From: CAZJOD01 sp964547525
GTDB taxonomy: Bacteria > Bacillota > Clostridia > JAAYHZ01
Length of the DNA stretch: 8,293 nt
Direction: 5' to 3'
Assembly (NCBI GenBank): GCA_964547525.1
Contig: CAZJOD010000158.1
Coordinates: 1-8,293, forward strand
The stretch's first letter is position 1; each line of letters begins with the position of its first letter. Shown piece after piece: positions 7,291 through 8,293 of the stretch. The notes under the pieces are model-generated. The model was not told the origin of the DNA. It did not search any database and was given only the letters and a program-made list of their open reading frames with translations. A program made the position numbers and the translations under genes.

Positions 7291-7887
7291 ATGTCAGGAT
7301 TAGATAATATTATAAAAAAGATTGAGAATGATGCGGATCTTGTTGTAAACCAAATAAACAGGGATGCTGAGAAAGAAATTGAACAGATTATGAATAACGC
7401 CCGTTTTGAAGTTGAAAAGAAGCGGAAAGAAATGCAAGATAGAGCGCAGATCTCAGGAAAAATAAAAAAAGAGCGGTTGATATCAATGGCTAATCTTGAA
7501 GGCGGTAAGCTTATTTTAAGAACCAAAAGGGATTTGATGAACCAAGTAATTGATAAAGTATATCAATTACTTGGTAATATGCCACCTGAAGATTATGAGA
7601 AATTGTTAATCAATATGATTATTAAAGCCGATCCTCGGTCATCGGGTTTTATAAGGTTGAATAAAAATGATAAAAACCGTGTTTCAGCCGGGTTTACTAA
7701 AAAAGTTAACGATGTTTTTACGGAGCAAGGGAAAAACATTTCTTTTTCATTGGATAACAAGGATGCAAACATTAAGGGAGGATTCATATTGATATGCGGT
7801 GATATTGAAATTAACGGATCCTTTGAAAAATTAACCGAATTCAATAGATCGGAGTTTGAGAAGATTATCGCTCAAACGTTATTTTGA
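7291..7887 (+). CDS. ntpE: V-type ATPase peripheral stalk subunit E
   Basis: Subunit E forms the peripheral stalk with NtpF and caps the catalytic head. From the chosen start the protein has 198 residues, the usual length. Residues 1 to about 75 are a charged coiled coil beginning MSGLDNIIKKIENDA, a typical opening for this family. The remainder is the globular domain, with the late signature GGFILICGDIEINGSFE (about 163-179) shared by subunit E proteins. An in-frame ATG 15 bases earlier would add five residues (MKEIK), but AAGGAG at 7279-7284 favours the later start. The gene follows ntpK by 44 nt. Codons for residues 84-95, at the junction of coil and globular domain, form a perfect 15-bp inverted repeat, listed separately. 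The reading frame continues undisturbed through it. Confidence 0.93.
   Translation: MSGLDNIIKKIENDADLVVNQINRDAEKEIEQIMNNARFEVEKKRKEMQDRAQISGKIKKERLISMANLEGGKLILRTKRDLMNQVIDKVYQLLGNMPPEDYEKLLINMIIKADPRSSGFIRLNKNDKNRVSAGFTKKVNDVFTEQGKNISFSLDNKDANIKGGFILICGDIEINGSFEKLTEFNRSEFEKIIAQTLF
7541..7575 (+). repeat. Perfect 15-bp inverted repeat (hairpin) inside ntpE
   Basis: The left arm ACCAAGTAATTGATA (7541-7555) is the exact reverse complement of TATCAATTACTTGGT (7561-7575), with a 5-nt loop AAGTA between. The pairing stops at both ends (A7540 and A7576 do not pair). The DNA lies wholly within codons for residues 84-95 (N-Q-V-I-D-K-V-Y-Q-L-L-G), so both arms are also translated. There is no T tract after it, so it is not an ordinary terminator. 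It could act as an mRNA hairpin, or as a binding site for a dimeric protein. It could also be a scar of a templated mutation. Confidence 0.9.
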
Positions 7888-7955
7888 TATATCATAAAAA
7901 TTATGACTGTCAATAATGCCCGCCGGTTATAACATAGATTGAATAATTTAAAGTC

Positions 7956-8009
7956 ATTCAAATTTTTCGGTTAACATATGACCTGTTTTATCGAAAAATT
8001 TATTTGAAT
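7956..8009 (+). repeat. Imperfect inverted repeat in the ntpE-ntpC gap
   Basis: AAATTTTTCG (7960-7969) pairs exactly with CGAAAAATTT (7992-8001). ATTC (7956-7959) then pairs with GAAT (8006-8009) past a 4-nt bulge. The 22-nt loop includes the palindromes GTTAAC and CATATG. The structure lies just before the ntpC ribosome binding site and has no T tract after it. The AT-rich arms make a chance origin possible. Confidence 0.55.
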
Positions 8010-8036
8010 TAGGCGGTTTCCAATATAAATTGGTTT

Positions 8037-8042
8037 GGAGGT
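8037..8042 (+). promoter_or_regulatory. Ribosome binding site fixing the TTG start of ntpC
   Basis: GGAGGT lies 5 nt before the TTG at 8048, the only start codon correctly placed behind it. A small inverted repeat, CCAAT (8020-8024) and ATTGG (8029-8033), sits just upstream and does not cover the site. Confidence 0.75.
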
Positions 8043-8047
8043 ATATT

Positions 8048-8293
8048 TTGAAACACGATGTTAAGTATGCATATGCTGCATCTTCGGTGGCGGTTTTATT
8101 CGGTAAGTTAATGGACGGAGCGCTGACCGAAAGAATGATAGATGCTGAAAACGCTTTGGAAAGTATGAAATTCATGGTGGAGAAAAACTATGGATTCACA
8201 CCGCCTGCTCAAAATAATCCTTATGAATACGAAAGATTAATATTAGAAGAAGAACGTAAACTGTATTTAAAGATGGAGGAGCTTCTGCCGGAG
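8048..8293 (+). CDS. ntpC: V-type ATPase subunit C (AC39/d-type), N-terminal part, cut by window end
   Basis: An open frame of 82 codons runs from a TTG start to the window edge without a stop. The opening KHDVKYAYAASSVAVLFGKLMD, then ERMIDAENALESMKFMVE, resembles the start of subunit C proteins, which begin with a helical segment containing Y-x-Y-A and a small-residue-rich stretch. Subunit C is the cone-shaped socket that joins the proteolipid ring to the central shaft (subunits D and G/F). Its place after ntpE agrees with the order F-I-K-E-C of Enterococcus and clostridial operons. The family is about 330-350 residues, so some three quarters lies outside the window. The gene begins 160 nt after the ntpE stop, an unusually long gap in this operon. 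The family call is supported mainly by context, with moderate sequence support. Confidence 0.82.
   Translation, partial: MKHDVKYAYAASSVAVLFGKLMDGALTERMIDAENALESMKFMVEKNYGFTPPAQNNPYEYERLILEEERKLYLKMEELLPE

Noticed and set aside
7254..7844. Minus-strand open frames opposite ntpE (7254-7526 and 7593-7844)
   Set aside because: The Phe/Ser/Ile-rich products are the complement of the Lys/Glu-rich coiled-coil codons of ntpE.
7954..8175. 73-codon minus-strand frame across the ntpE-ntpC gap
   Set aside because: It overlaps the start of ntpC by more than 120 bases, its product has no recognisable features, and no antisense promoter stands out.
4486..8293. F-type ATP synthase operon
   Set aside because: The two-part 655-residue subunit I, the duplicated four-helix proteolipid and the subunit E family are specific to V/A-type ATPases.
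1..8293. CRISPR array, tRNA or rRNA gene, insertion sequence or phage genes
   Set aside because: No regularly spaced repeats, cloverleaf-like sequence, rRNA motifs, transposase or integrase motifs were seen on reading either strand.

Overview
The window is AT-rich and almost fully coding, with every supported gene on the + strand. Its content suggests an anaerobic, low-GC Firmicute, most likely of class Clostridia. The signs are strong AGGAGG-type ribosome binding sites, sigma-A-like promoters, TTG start codons, a Bacillus-type L-ribulokinase, and a V-type (A/V) ATPase operon in the Enterococcus/Clostridium gene order. The genus cannot be told from this sequence.

Region 1 (1-147) holds a probable terminator of an unseen upstream gene and an extended -10 promoter. 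Region 2 (148-4295) is a tightly packed two-gene unit: a cytoplasmic GH38 alpha-mannosidase, then, 2 nt later, an L-ribulokinase (araB). Both look intact, with their catalytic residues present. They suggest intracellular use of imported glycans and pentoses, but the other arabinose genes (araA, araD) are not in the window. Region 3 (4296-4485) is a 190-nt intergenic stretch with a good sigma-A promoter and no convincing terminator.

Region 4 (4486-8293) is the front half of a rotary V-type ATPase operon in the order ntpF-ntpI-ntpK-ntpE-ntpC, with ntpC cut by the window end. NtpF and NtpE form the peripheral stalk. NtpI is the membrane stator with its two arginines (R567, R624). NtpK is the rotor-ring proteolipid, and NtpC links the ring to the central stalk. 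The catalytic subunits A and B, and D and G, should lie just downstream. NtpK keeps the Na+ ligand set known from Enterococcus hirae at the same residue numbers, so a sodium-translocating pump is predicted.

The window is mostly familiar biology, and I found no clearly new system. The features most worth a second look are a perfect 15-bp inverted repeat buried inside the ntpE reading frame, a long structured gap between ntpE and ntpC, an extra membrane glutamate (E59) in NtpK, and the coupling of GH38 to araB.
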